Positions 27,331 to 35,908 of a DNA stretch of 56,015 nucleotides are shown here, in pieces (within the stretch, counting starts at the first letter, position 1; the number at the start of each line of letters is the position of its first letter). This DNA comes from Motilimonas cestriensis (GTDB lineage Bacteria > Pseudomonadota > Gammaproteobacteria > Enterobacterales > CBDFNC01). The position numbers and the translations under genes were made by a program. The DNA lies in NCBI RefSeq assembly GCF_021295315.1, contig NZ_JAIMJA010000027.1, forward strand, positions 1 to 56,015, written 5' to 3'. The notes beneath the pieces were generated by a model that saw only the letters and a list, made by a program, of their open reading frames with translations, searched no databases and was not told the DNA's origin.

Positions 27331-27369
27331 GCGCCTTTGTAATATGCCCGTTTTGATTACTAAAGGCGC
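27331..27369 (+). promoter_or_regulatory. Hairpin that sequesters the ribosome site of the BMT5-like gene
   Basis: GCGCCTTTGTAAT (27331-27343) pairs with ATTACTAAAGGCGC (27356-27369) over 13 bp with one bulged T. The second arm holds AAAGG (27362-27366), the Shine-Dalgarno sequence for the ATG at 27373. Folding would hide the ribosome site. It could equally act as a weak transcription-stop hairpin; no T run follows. Confidence 0.55.
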
Positions 27370-27372
27370 ATT

Positions 27373-28227
27373 ATGTTTCTGGATCCTAATTGGCGAATTC
27401 TAGTGGTTGGGGATGGTGATTTTTCATTTTCAGCTGCGTTAGCCAAACATTTTCCTCCCCACTATTTGTGCGCGACTATTTACGACAGTGAAACAACGCT
27501 TGCCTCTAAGTATGGTGAGCAATATCTGTTGCAATTACTGCAGGCGCAACAAGCTCATCCGGTGCAAGTATTAACTGAATTTGATGTGACAAATCCAGAG
27601 CAATGGCAAGCCTTGGTTGTTGCTCATCAGCAGTTTGATTTAATTGTGTTTCAATTTCCTTTGGTGCCAGGGTTCACCTCTAAAGCTGAGTTTGAAGCCC
27701 ACGGCAGAATCGACAGTAATTTGCGTAATCGCCGATTGCTGCATCAGTTTTTATTGCATTCCCAGCAGGTTGGCCTTGATCCTAACGGCGCGGGCCTTAT
27801 CTATATCAGCTCAAAAGAGGTTAAGCCTTATAGCGAGTGGGATATTGAACATAGCCTACACTTAAAAACCGATTTACAGTTTTTGGGTAAGATGCCATTT
27901 TTATTTGAGCAATTTCCCGGTTATCAAATGCGTAATGTCGATCGTGATAAATTTGTAAGAGACACAGCGAGTTACACTTATGTATGGCGGTTGAATCAGT
28001 GTCAACAGACGCTTCCTTCGGCCTTAGCTACATCATTACAGGCTGCAGACCCAGAGACAGAAACAAATTTGCCTTATTGCGAACGTTGCCAAGCCGGACC
28101 TTTTCATTCGCAGCAAGAGCAGCGCGATCATCAAGCGTCTAAACGGCACCTGAAAATGCAAGGATTTCACCAGCGCTGGTTGGCAGATTTAGGATTATCT
28201 GAAGCGGACGTTAATACTATTTCGTAG
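27373..28227 (+). CDS. BMT5-like (DUF2431) Rossmann methyltransferase with C-terminal U1-type zinc finger
   Basis: A 284-residue protein. The N-terminal domain (about 5-200) has 'WRILVVGDGDFSFSAALAKHF', 'ATIYDSETTLASKYG', 'FDLIVFQFPLVPG' and 'GLIYISSKEVKPYSEWDI' (shortened here), the pattern of DUF2431, related to yeast BMT5, a 25S rRNA uridine-N3 methyltransferase. The C-terminus has a C-x2-C-x13-H-x5-H zinc finger (Cys236, Cys239, His253, His259) ending 'HQASKRHLKMQ', like U1/matrin-type RNA-binding fingers. An RNA-modifying role is inferred; the substrate is unknown. It follows the che operon by 78 bases, with its own hairpin leader, so it may be regulated separately. Confidence 0.8.
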   Translation: MFLDPNWRILVVGDGDFSFSAALAKHFPPHYLCATIYDSETTLASKYGEQYLLQLLQAQQAHPVQVLTEFDVTNPEQWQALVVAHQQFDLIVFQFPLVPGFTSKAEFEAHGRIDSNLRNRRLLHQFLLHSQQVGLDPNGAGLIYISSKEVKPYSEWDIEHSLHLKTDLQFLGKMPFLFEQFPGYQMRNVDRDKFVRDTASYTYVWRLNQCQQTLPSALATSLQAADPETETNLPYCERCQAGPFHSQQEQRDHQASKRHLKMQGFHQRWLADLGLSEADVNTIS

Positions 28228-28241
28228 CGCCAGTACTTGGG

Positions 28242-28468
28242 TTAGTTAACTTGAATTTTGGATAATCGAAATAGTATTTTTCCACCGCCAACACGCGGTG
28301 AATAGAACCAAGCAAGACTCAGAAAATAACATTGAACTTTACGTCTTGATATTGCTTGGGTATATGTCCCTATACGCTTGGCGTTTTCATCCCTGAAAAC
28401 GAAACTTTGTGGCACAAACATACTATTCATTTAGGCGATAGGCTTAAACAGAACTGAGGTTAGTTAAG
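28242..28468 (+). repeat. Dispersed intergenic repeat, copy A
   Basis: A full-length copy of about 225 bases with an imperfect palindromic layout. The left end reads TTAGTTAACTT and then CGAAATAGTAT. The right end reads ACATACTATTC, TAGGCTTAAACAGAACTGAG, GTTAGTTAAG. Inside is the perfect hairpin CGTTTTCA-TCCC-TGAAAACG (28382-28401). The TTAA at its right end contains the stop codon of the HDOD gene (28464-28466). No coding frame is convincing. Confidence 0.75.
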
Positions 28469-29294
28469 ATTTATTAGGTGATAACTCGTTAAATAAGTTA
28501 TCAAGCTGCTCTTGGTCCAATTGCAGCTGAGAAAGTATGATTTGTTCACATGTTTTCCATTCAATTTCACCTTGGGGCAAGCAGACTCTTCGGGCTATTT
28601 TGATAATTGATATTAAATCTAAACCAGTGGTACTGACGTTTTTACAGCGCGTTAAATGCGCTAAATCGTATTGATGGAAAATAATTTCAATCAGCTGTTT
28701 GGGTAGCTGCCAGCGTTGCGCCAACATGGCGGCTACCGTTGAGTGGGAAGAGCCATAGTAGTCCCTCTCTTCTGTTAATAAGTTGTACCAACCGATTTGT
28801 GTTGCCCGTGGCAGCATGTCCGTTTCGTAGTTATCAAACGACACGATCATGACAGGGATCCCAGCCATGTGAAATAGGCTTAACATATAAGCCGTCTCAG
28901 CCAGTTGCGGCTTTTTTAATAGTTTTGCGATACGGATACAAACCAGGCCGAGCTGATTAATTTGTTGCCAAAAGTCCACCAGTGCGGGGCTTTGTTCGAA
29001 AGCATTTTTTAATGCTATCGCTTTGACTAACGGAATGGTGCGGGCAAGGCCGAGCATTAGCACGGCTTTGTGTACGGATGTCACCTTTTTATAAAGCATA
29101 TATTCGGCAGAGTTAACGAGCTGTAATATCACGCCAGACATCGCCATATCTGAAGCGATGAGCTCGGCGAGCACGTCAATTCTCGGCTCTTTCTTATCTG
29201 CTTCCTCTAACAGCTTGATTAATGTATTGGGCTGGGGCGGAATAATAAGCTCGGATAAAATACGCTTTTCTTTGCTGCTGAGGTTAGCTGCCAT
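28464..29294 (-). CDS. HDOD-domain signalling protein
   Basis: A 276-residue cytosolic protein dominated by an HDOD domain ('IIPPQPNTLIKLLEEADKKE', 'ELIASDMAMSGVILQLVNSA', 'VTSVHKAVLMLGLARTIPLV', 'SHSTVAAMLAQRWQLPKQLI'). HDOD proteins are HD-domain relatives, usually without phosphohydrolase metal ligands, and act in signalling or RNA metabolism regulation. The start at 29294 follows AGAGGA. It sits between the che-linked region and the bufferin operon, transcribed away from the latter. Its stop codon is formed by the end of repeat copy A. Confidence 0.85.
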   Translation of the reverse strand: MAANLSSKEKRILSELIIPPQPNTLIKLLEEADKKEPRIDVLAELIASDMAMSGVILQLVNSAEYMLYKKVTSVHKAVLMLGLARTIPLVKAIALKNAFEQSPALVDFWQQINQLGLVCIRIAKLLKKPQLAETAYMLSLFHMAGIPVMIVSFDNYETDMLPRATQIGWYNLLTEERDYYGSSHSTVAAMLAQRWQLPKQLIEIIFHQYDLAHLTRCKNVSTTGLDLISIIKIARRVCLPQGEIEWKTCEQIILSQLQLDQEQLDNLFNELSPNKS

Positions 29295-29632
29295 AATTTT
29301 CCTCTGCGACACTGATCATAAATACTCTTTCTACTTCGCTAATTGAGCGACGATTACAGCAGTATGAAAAAGAACCGTCAAACTCATTTAAAGTTAGTCT
29401 ATTCCGAAAGTAATATTTATAAATTTTTCATTATCGCACGAAAGTTTTTTCTATCGGCTGAGGTCTATCTTATTACCTGTATGTTGCAGGTTTGTTAGGG
29501 TTGGGTATCTATTTTGTTGCTGGCGGTGTAATGGCATTAGGTACGTATAACCTCAATTAATTGATAATTAACTTAGTTAGCACAATGGTCGCCCACAGGG
29601 TAAGCCTACATGCGAGCAATGAGGAACGAATA
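29295..29632. other. Intergenic region upstream of the bufferin operon
   Basis: About 340 bases between divergent genes. It must hold promoters for both. No clear sigma-70 or metal-regulator site could be assigned by eye. On the + strand, 29462-29560 is open after a stop codon and translates to a hydrophobic stretch ending 'YFVAGGVMALGTYNLN', without a start codon; it could be a gene remnant or chance. Confidence 0.4.
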
Positions 29633-30088
29633 ATGAACAAAACAGCGCAAAATGTCTTTACTGGTGCAGCTCTTGCGATGGCAATGGCTGGTATGTCACA
29701 GCTGGCTCATGCTGGTAGCACGGAAAAAGCGGCTGCTAGCTCAGCGGACTTAATCCATTGTTATGGTGTGAATGTATGCGGTGGACATAATGATTGTAAA
29801 ACAGCAGCTAATGCCTGTGCCGGTCAAGCCAGTTGTAAAGGCCAAGGTTTTGTTGCGATGCCAAGCAAAGCCTGTGGTGATGTTGGCGGTAAAGTGAAAG
29901 ATGATTGGAAAGGCGAAACAACCAAAGCTGAGTTAGTGCAATGTTATGGCGTGAATACTTGTAAAGGCCACAACGATTGTAAAACCGCGGATAATGCGTG
30001 TGCAGGTCATGCTAGCTGTAAAGGCCAAGGTTTTGTTAATACATCTGAAAAATCTTGTGCTGACATTGGCGGTAAAACTAGCGCCTAG
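29633..30088 (+). CDS. bufA2: BufA2-like bufferin precursor with an internally duplicated 12-cysteine core
   Basis: A 151-residue exported peptide precursor. The signal peptide (to about residue 27, ending QLAHA) is followed by two copies of a six-cysteine unit with exact 61-residue register: Cys 43, 49, 55, 62, 68, 81 and Cys 104, 110, 116, 123, 129, 142. Each unit reads '[14 protein letters not shown]' then '[14 protein letters not shown]'. This matches the BufA2 family of periplasmic bufferins, ribosomal peptides whose cysteines are modified by a DUF692 enzyme and that bind copper. The BufB and BufC genes follow directly. GAGGAACG precedes the ATG at 29633. A doubled core is unusual to my knowledge. 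Confidence 0.85.
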   Translation: MNKTAQNVFTGAALAMAMAGMSQLAHAGSTEKAAASSADLIHCYGVNVCGGHNDCKTAANACAGQASCKGQGFVAMPSKACGDVGGKVKDDWKGETTKAELVQCYGVNTCKGHNDCKTADNACAGHASCKGQGFVNTSEKSCADIGGKTSA

Positions 30089-30172
30089 CCCTTGCAAGTG
30101 GCCTTCAGCTTGCCTTTCACTATTTAGTTGATAGGCAAGCTGTTCTGATAACTTCCATTTGTTAGGAATAAC

Positions 30173-31063
30173 ATGGTAAACGATCAACTGACTCTCGACT
30201 TTTTAGGCTTTGGCCTTGGCTTGCGCACCGCCCATTTTGAGCATGTTTTGCAGCATCAGCCATTGGTGGATTGGTTTGAAGTGCTATCAGAAAATTTTAT
30301 GGTGGCAGGCGGTAAACCGAAATATTATTTACATGCCATTGCCGAGCAATATCCCTTGGTAATGCATGGCGTGTCTATGTCCATTGGCGGCACTGACCCG
30401 CTGAACATGGATTATCTTAAAGCACTGAAAAAACTCGCTAATGAAGTGCAGCCAAAATGGATTTCCGATCACTTATGTTGGACTTCTGTGCACGGTCAAA
30501 ACAGCCATGATTTATTGCCGTTGCCTTACACGCAAGACACCATTAACCATGTCGCAGCGCGAGTAGGGCAAGTGCAAGATTTTCTCGGGCGGCGTATTTT
30601 ACTGGAAAACGTATCAAGCTATTTGTCATATCATGATTCGACCATGGACGAGTGGGATTTCTTAAACGCGCTCGCCGAGCAAGCCGATTGTTTGATTTTG
30701 CTCGATATAAATAATATTTACGTCAGCGCCCGCAATCATGGCTTTGATCCCCTCGAATACCTAAGCAAGATCAATCCTAAGCGAGTACAGCAATTTCATC
30801 TCGCGGGCCATAGCGACTACGGCGACTATGTGATTGATACCCACGATCAAGACGTAGTAGAGCCGGTTTGGCAGTTGTATCAACAAGCGCTGCAGCGTTT
30901 TGGTTTGGTCAGTACCATGATTGAACGCGATGGCAATATTCCCGAATTTCCAGCACTGCAACAAGAGCTGCAGCAAGCGGCAATGTTGGCCGCTAAACAA
31001 TTTCCCCATTTATCGACTCGCACCCTTGATGCGATGGCATTAGCACAAGGGCAAGCGGTATGA
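30173..31063 (+). CDS. bufB: MNIO (DUF692) bufferin-modifying enzyme BufB
   Basis: A 296-residue TIM-barrel enzyme of the multinuclear non-heme iron oxidase family. Conserved elements: 'GFGLGLRTAHFEHVL', 'FEVLSENFM', 'MHGVSMSIGG' (His65), 'SDHLCW' (Asp99, His100), 'LLENVSSYL' (Glu145), 'DINNIYVSARNHGFDP' (Asp178, His189), 'HLAGH' (His209, His213), 'IDTHD' (Asp222, His224) and 'MIERDGNIPE' (Glu251); many of these are metal ligands in MbnB and relatives. It should oxidise cysteines of the precursor encoded 84 bases upstream. It overlaps bufC by ATGA. TAGGAATAAC precedes the ATG. Confidence 0.92.
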   Translation: MVNDQLTLDFLGFGLGLRTAHFEHVLQHQPLVDWFEVLSENFMVAGGKPKYYLHAIAEQYPLVMHGVSMSIGGTDPLNMDYLKALKKLANEVQPKWISDHLCWTSVHGQNSHDLLPLPYTQDTINHVAARVGQVQDFLGRRILLENVSSYLSYHDSTMDEWDFLNALAEQADCLILLDINNIYVSARNHGFDPLEYLSKINPKRVQQFHLAGHSDYGDYVIDTHDQDVVEPVWQLYQQALQRFGLVSTMIERDGNIPEFPALQQELQQAAMLAAKQFPHLSTRTLDAMALAQGQAV

Positions 31064-31845
31064 GTGAATCATTACGCCAATTGCAACACGCCTTTATGGA
31101 TTATCTAAACACAGGTGAAACAGCATCATTTCAGCCACATGTTATTGCGCAAGGCAGAATTACAGTAGATACGCGGCTGGCGATTTATCGCAATGCCTAT
31201 CGCATTCGTTTAACCGAAACCATCGAAACTGACCACGAAGTGCTTGGCCTTTATTTAGGTGATGACTTATTTGACCAAATGACGCGCGGTTACATCCAGC
31301 AACACCCTTCAACGGTGCCCTCATTACGGGATTTTTGCGATGCTTTACCGACATTCTTAGCTCAGAAAATGCCTTTTTCTGAGCATCCCATTTTAGCCGA
31401 CATTGCTGCCTTTGAGCGCCGCTTGCTTAATGCTTTTGATGCGCCAGATGCACAGCGCCTTGGCTTTAGTGATTTACAGCAGCTACCTGTGCCAGATTGG
31501 CCCCGTTGTCAGTTGCGGTTTCATCCTAGCGTACAGATTTACAGTTGCCAAAGTAATGCGGTTGAGGCATGGCAAAGTATTAAAGCAGAGCAAACGCCCA
31601 CTGCACCGGATTATAGTGCTACTCGACACTGGCTATTATGGCGTGGCGATACTCGGTTGACCGAATTTATCTCCCTCGCACCTTTTCAACATGAACTACT
31701 AATGGGTTTTATCCAAGGTCGTAATTTCGCTGAGCAATGTGAATTGATGATGCAGTTTTTCGACGTCGAACAAGCCCCGCAGCAAGTGCTAAGTGCGTTG
31801 CAAGCTTGGTTTGAAATGGGCTTGATCGCAAAGTTGCAAACTTAA
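31060..31845 (+). CDS. bufC: MNIO partner protein BufC (DUF2063)
   Basis: A 261-residue protein. The N-terminal DUF2063 (HvfC/BufC N-terminal) domain reads 'LQHAFMDYLNTGE', 'RLAIYRNAYRIRLTETIETD', 'PSLRDFCDALPTFL' and 'DIAAFERRLLNAFDAPD'; the C-terminal half resembles the winged, RRE-like partner domain that presents the precursor to the MNIO enzyme. It starts inside the bufB stop codon (ATGA), so the two are produced together. No DoxX-like membrane gene follows, although one often accompanies such operons. The next gene is an unrelated metalloprotease after a 200-base gap. Confidence 0.9.
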   Translation: MSESLRQLQHAFMDYLNTGETASFQPHVIAQGRITVDTRLAIYRNAYRIRLTETIETDHEVLGLYLGDDLFDQMTRGYIQQHPSTVPSLRDFCDALPTFLAQKMPFSEHPILADIAAFERRLLNAFDAPDAQRLGFSDLQQLPVPDWPRCQLRFHPSVQIYSCQSNAVEAWQSIKAEQTPTAPDYSATRHWLLWRGDTRLTEFISLAPFQHELLMGFIQGRNFAEQCELMMQFFDVEQAPQQVLSALQAWFEMGLIAKLQT

Positions 31846-32048
31846 GGTTAACTTGTGGCCTTGAATCAATATGAGTGCGAAACCGGTTTATAAAGGCTCT
31901 GAAATATAGGCTTTTTATCTGGTTTGCTGTTTTTGTCTCGCTATATTTTTGCATGCATCAGTGATCTATATTGCAGCTTTAAGTATCTCTACTGACAATT
32001 ATCCTTATATTGGATTATATTCACCACCGTTTAATACTAAAGCATTAG

Positions 32049-35000
32049 GTGGTTGATTTGGATTGGTTCAATACAGGTAAAGTTTTTGCGCTAACAGGCG
32101 TATTGTTTAGTTTAGCAGCCTGTGGTGGTGGCTCTGGAGGAAATGATGCGAGCGGTGATAATGGTGGCTCAGAAATCGCACCTAGTATTGCCCCTAGTGT
32201 TAGCCCAAGTGCTGAGCCAACATTAGCCCCTAGTATTGCACCGACTATTACTCCGACTATTGCCCCTACTATTACACCGAGTGTTGCACCGACTATTACA
32301 CCGAGTACTGCACCGACTATTACACCGAGTATTGCACCGACTATTGCTCCGACTATTACACCGAGTATTGCACCGACTATTGCTCCGACTATTGCACCGA
32401 CTATTGCTCCGACTATTGCTCCGACTATTGCTCCGACTATTGCCCCTACTATTATACCGAGTGTTGCCCCTACCAATGCGCCTATTGCTCAGGTAGTTAT
32501 TACCAGCAGCAGTAATCAAGGCGGGCAAATTACACCAGCCCAACTGCAAGTATCACAGGGTGAAAGTGTCAGTGTTAGCGTTCAAGCAAGCTCGGGCTAT
32601 CAACTATTGAATATCCAAGGCTGTGGTGGTCAATTATCTGCGATGCAGTATCAGTTTAACGCAGTGCAAAATTGTCAGATCCAAGCCGAATTTATCTCCA
32701 ACCCAGAGCTCGCATTGCAACGGGGCGATCATCGTTTGGCCTCTGAAACAGAGCTAATTAGCTTTGCTCTGCAGCAAATTACTGAGCTTGGACGAGTGCA
32801 ACAGAGCCGTTTAACTCAGATTTATCAAGGTAATATTGCGCCTCTGTCTCGAAGCAACCAAGAGAGTGCCAGTGTTAACGAGGTTAAAATTGCGCAAGCT
32901 ATTACGACTCCGCTAACTTGGTATCCTAGTCACGACAGCATCACTTTTAGTGTGGTTGATCCCAGCCAAAGCACCATTGTATTGCGCGCCAATCAAAACG
33001 GCGGTGGCGACCCTTCAGAAGCGGGATTGATCGTTGCGGGAGAGAAAAATGGTCATCGATATAGTGCCATGGCGGCTAATTTATTTGCGGTTAATACCAA
33101 TGCCGAAACCGACCAGTTATTAAAAAACTTGCTTACTTGGCTAACCGCGCGCGATCTTTCTAGTGGTCAGCTAAAGGTGATTACCAGTCATGTGCCGTCT
33201 AACGCTGACAGCTGGTATTTCCCTCATAATGAGCGGATCCGCAGTTGGTTAGATACTCACTTTGCCGATCGCTATCAGATTAATTCTGCTAATACCTGTG
33301 ACTATGAAGCCTTGTTGGATTGTATTAATCAGCAGCAGCCCGATTTAATTATTCTTAGTGATATTGATCGCGAAGAACGTGGTAACGCCGCCCTTGAGCC
33401 TGCCATTGAATTAGCAAAACGTAACAAAATCCCATTGCTGGTGGCTAATTATCGCCGCCAAGCCAGCGCCATGAGTGCAGACTTGTACCGATATATGGCA
33501 CTGCACACCAGTGGTAACTATTGGTCTAAGCATCAAGTGGTGAATGCATTGCCAAGTGAGCAGATGGCAGCAGATGCCGACCTTAGTAAGGTCGCGACAT
33601 TATTAACAAAATACGGCCAAGGACAGGTTGCCAGTGACAGCGTGTTAGCTTGTAACACTAACTATATCAATTGTGGTGATGCAACCTTCAGTGCCGAGTT
33701 TAAAAACGCGGCAGACTGGCTGCGGTCAGGTGCCATTGCCGTTGATAATTGGGGCTTAGATGTTTTTAACGACACTTCAGCATCGAGCTATCGTGTACTG
33801 AAAACCGCCCTGCTATTAGCAGATAAATACCGCCAGCAAATTGATTACCCGATTACCTTGGCGCAGCCAAAAGCCTTTTCTGAGGCGCTACTTGCTGATT
33901 GGCTGGTAAGCTATGCCCGTGCTAAAAATGCTGCCCAGCCTGATTTAGGCCAATTTGTGGTGGACAGAAGCCAAGTTAAACAAGGTAGCAATAGTCACTA
34001 TGCTTATCCCGCGACTGCAGAGCAAACCCAGTGGGTTGAAGTGCCTTATCAAGGCCAATGGACCACCACGGGTTGGTATGCGCTACCCGGGCAAACCATT
34101 AGCTTAACGCGCCTTGATAGCAATAGTGCCAATGTAAAGATCAAACTTAACTACCATAGATCAAACACTAACCGCGTTTTTAGCGGCGCTAGTTATTACT
34201 CGCCATTAGAGCTAGAGCAGTCTCGTTTATCGTTGGCGGCAGGTGAAACCACCACCTTTAGTAGCCCCTATGGCGGCCCCATTTATCTATATATTCAAGG
34301 CGGTGAAGCGCCGTATCGGGTGAATGTGAAAGCCCAAGGCATTAGCTTTCATCCGGCGATTTTAGACCCTAGTGATGACGCACAAGTGGCACGCTTTACG
34401 CAGCTGATGTTGAACACAAAAATCCCCCATGTTGACTTGCGCACCGAAGGCGCTGAGCAGCACATGCGTCGCGATAAATTTTTGGCCGGCAGCGCCGTTG
34501 ATGCCTCTGCAGTAACTGCGCTATTAAAATCAGTACAACAAGATCACATCGGCGCGGTTTACACCTTGGCTGGCTTTAAGGTACAAGGTCAAACCTTGGC
34601 CGAGTCATTGCCGGCAGATGTGCTAGCCAGTTGCACCGGCTTATTTGGCCGCGATGTCTGTGTTGATACTGGGCTACATACACGCCAGTTAATCCAACAT
34701 GCTAACTACGATCAAAGTGCCCATTGTGGCGCAGGCTGTAGCGGCAATCCTTGGGATGCATCTTGGAGTATTTCGCCAACCGGTTGGGGTGATAACCACG
34801 AACTGGGTCATAACCTGCAAACCAACAAGTTGAATGTGCAATACGTCGCCGCAGCGGGTCGCAATGATTGGGCGCAATACGGTTCACGTGCGGGGGAGAA
34901 CTCCAACAATATTTTCCCTTACTTTGTTAAATGGCGCGCCCATTACCAGCGCGACTTGCAAACCAGCACGATCACGGATGGTCATATGAATCATAAAGAC

Positions 35001-35663
35001 TTATTTTATGTGTTTATGTCTGACGCCTTGGCACTGAAAAATGGCCAAGGCGATCGCGTGGTACTCGGCAGTCGCTGTCGCGCGTTAGACACTGGCGATC
35101 GTTTTGAAGGGCCGTGGGCCAGTAATGCTTACGCCACTCACAATGGCTATCGCATGGCGTTTTATATTCAATTAGCGTTGCAAAACCATAAAGCGGTACT
35201 GCGTGATGGCAGCCAGCTAGAGAACGGTTTTCACTTATTCACCTTGATGTATCAATACAGCCGCATTTTTGCCGATGCCGCGCGCGATCAAGCTAGTTGG
35301 GATGCGCAAAAAGCCAGCTTAGGCTTTGCCCAATTTGCTTACTCTGGCGATGCCACTTATGGCGGTCGTAATGTGTCGAGCATACCGGGTAACGATTTTA
35401 TGCTGGTGGCCTTGAGCCATTTAACCGCAAAAAACTGGCAGCCGTATTTTGACCTGTTCGGGCTACGTTATTCCGACTTAGCCGCGAGTCAAGCTGCTGC
35501 TAACGCGACCAAGGGGAGCGTGACACCAGGGATGTATGTGTTAGAAACCGACCTTCCGCCAGCGAATATGAGCGAAGGCTTAGACTTTATTGCGCTGGAT
35601 TTAGCCAATCCGACGGCGCGCTGGCCCAAAGATAACAGCTCGCCTGCGGATTGTGGGTTGTAG
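32049..35663 (+). CDS. ImpA-like M60-type metalloprotease lipoprotein with repetitive linker
   Basis: About 1204 residues. A lipobox (FSLAAC, Cys25) precedes a Gly/Ser-rich stretch, so it is a surface or outer-membrane lipoprotein. Residues about 40-145 are a low-complexity 'IAPTITPS' linker. An InlB-like beta repeat (about 150-220) and an IMPa-type N-terminal domain ('YPSHDSITFSVVDPSQS', 'RSWLDTHFADRYQI', 'PDLIILSDIDREE') follow. The M60 peptidase domain has the zinc motif HELGH (His917, Glu918, His921) and a downstream 'GENSNNIFPYF' Glu. Relatives cleave mucin-like O-glycoproteins. No ATG is possible; GTG 32049 or TTG 32058, behind AGGTGG, is the start. Confidence 0.85.
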   Translation: MVDLDWFNTGKVFALTGVLFSLAACGGGSGGNDASGDNGGSEIAPSIAPSVSPSAEPTLAPSIAPTITPTIAPTITPSVAPTITPSTAPTITPSIAPTIAPTITPSIAPTIAPTIAPTIAPTIAPTIAPTIAPTIIPSVAPTNAPIAQVVITSSSNQGGQITPAQLQVSQGESVSVSVQASSGYQLLNIQGCGGQLSAMQYQFNAVQNCQIQAEFISNPELALQRGDHRLASETELISFALQQITELGRVQQSRLTQIYQGNIAPLSRSNQESASVNEVKIAQAITTPLTWYPSHDSITFSVVDPSQSTIVLRANQNGGGDPSEAGLIVAGEKNGHRYSAMAANLFAVNTNAETDQLLKNLLTWLTARDLSSGQLKVITSHVPSNADSWYFPHNERIRSWLDTHFADRYQINSANTCDYEALLDCINQQQPDLIILSDIDREERGNAALEPAIELAKRNKIPLLVANYRRQASAMSADLYRYMALHTSGNYWSKHQVVNALPSEQMAADADLSKVATLLTKYGQGQVASDSVLACNTNYINCGDATFSAEFKNAADWLRSGAIAVDNWGLDVFNDTSASSYRVLKTALLLADKYRQQIDYPITLAQPKAFSEALLADWLVSYARAKNAAQPDLGQFVVDRSQVKQGSNSHYAYPATAEQTQWVEVPYQGQWTTTGWYALPGQTISLTRLDSNSANVKIKLNYHRSNTNRVFSGASYYSPLELEQSRLSLAAGETTTFSSPYGGPIYLYIQGGEAPYRVNVKAQGISFHPAILDPSDDAQVARFTQLMLNTKIPHVDLRTEGAEQHMRRDKFLAGSAVDASAVTALLKSVQQDHIGAVYTLAGFKVQGQTLAESLPADVLASCTGLFGRDVCVDTGLHTRQLIQHANYDQSAHCGAGCSGNPWDASWSISPTGWGDNHELGHNLQTNKLNVQYVAAAGRNDWAQYGSRAGENSNNIFPYFVKWRAHYQRDLQTSTITDGHMNHKDLFYVFMSDALALKNGQGDRVVLGSRCRALDTGDRFEGPWASNAYATHNGYRMAFYIQLALQNHKAVLRDGSQLENGFHLFTLMYQYSRIFADAARDQASWDAQKASLGFAQFAYSGDATYGGRNVSSIPGNDFMLVALSHLTAKNWQPYFDLFGLRYSDLAASQAAANATKGSVTPGMYVLETDLPPANMSEGLDFIALDLANPTARWPKDNSSPADCGL
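32178..32478 (+). repeat. Tandem short repeat encoding the APTITPS/APTIAPT linker
   Basis: Roughly 300 bases built of 12-base units such as ACTATTGCTCCG and ACTATTACACCG, in mixed order, all multiples of three. It encodes alternating Ala-Pro-Thr-Ile and Thr-Pro-Ser-Ile. Slippage here would keep the frame and change linker length. Confidence 0.9.
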
Positions 35664-35686
35664 GCTGATTGCTGTGTGATTTTTAT

Positions 35687-35720
35687 AAACCATACCAGTC
35701 GTGAGAGGCTGGTATGGTTT
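35687..35720. terminator. Long inverted repeat after the metalloprotease gene
   Basis: AAACCATACCAG (35687-35698) pairs perfectly with CTGGTATGGTTT (35709-35720) around a 10-base loop, 24 bases after the stop. The T tail is short, but the 12-bp stem makes it the likely transcript end. Confidence 0.65.
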
Positions 35721-35734
35721 GGTGTTAACCAAAA

Positions 35735-35856
35735 CTAATTAACCTCAGTTTATATAAGCTTATTATGAGAGGACAAAGTATATTTTTACTGCTAAATTTC
35801 GTTTTCAGGGGTGAAAACGCAAAGCGTATAGGGATATAAACCTAAGCAACCAGAGG
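35735..35856 (-). repeat. Dispersed intergenic repeat, copy B (reverse orientation)
   Basis: Opposite in direction to copies A and C. It begins CTAATTAACCTCAGTT (35735-35750), contains CGTTTTCA-GGGG-TGAAAACG (35800-35819) and AGCGTATAGGGATATA, and fades after ACCTAAGCAACC. As at the other copies, the TTAACCTCAG end faces the 3' end of the preceding gene (the metalloprotease). Confidence 0.7.
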
Positions 35857-35908
35857 TGCTTTCAGATTTACTCGAAATTCCTCAAATATATGTAAGGTAA
35901 GGGCTAGC

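Noticed and set aside
28242-28468. Possible small gene on the minus strand inside repeat copy A
   Set aside because: The frame is not kept in copies B and C, while the palindromic structure is, so it is non-coding repeat.
32178-32478. Possible CRISPR array
   Set aside because: Units are about 12 bases, contiguous and without unique spacers; the region is an in-frame coding repeat.
32045-32549. Minus-strand frames of GAIVGAIV and SNSRSNSR repeats opposite the metalloprotease linker
   Set aside because: They are mirror readings of the 12-base tandem repeat encoding the APTITPS linker; no ribosome site or family supports them.
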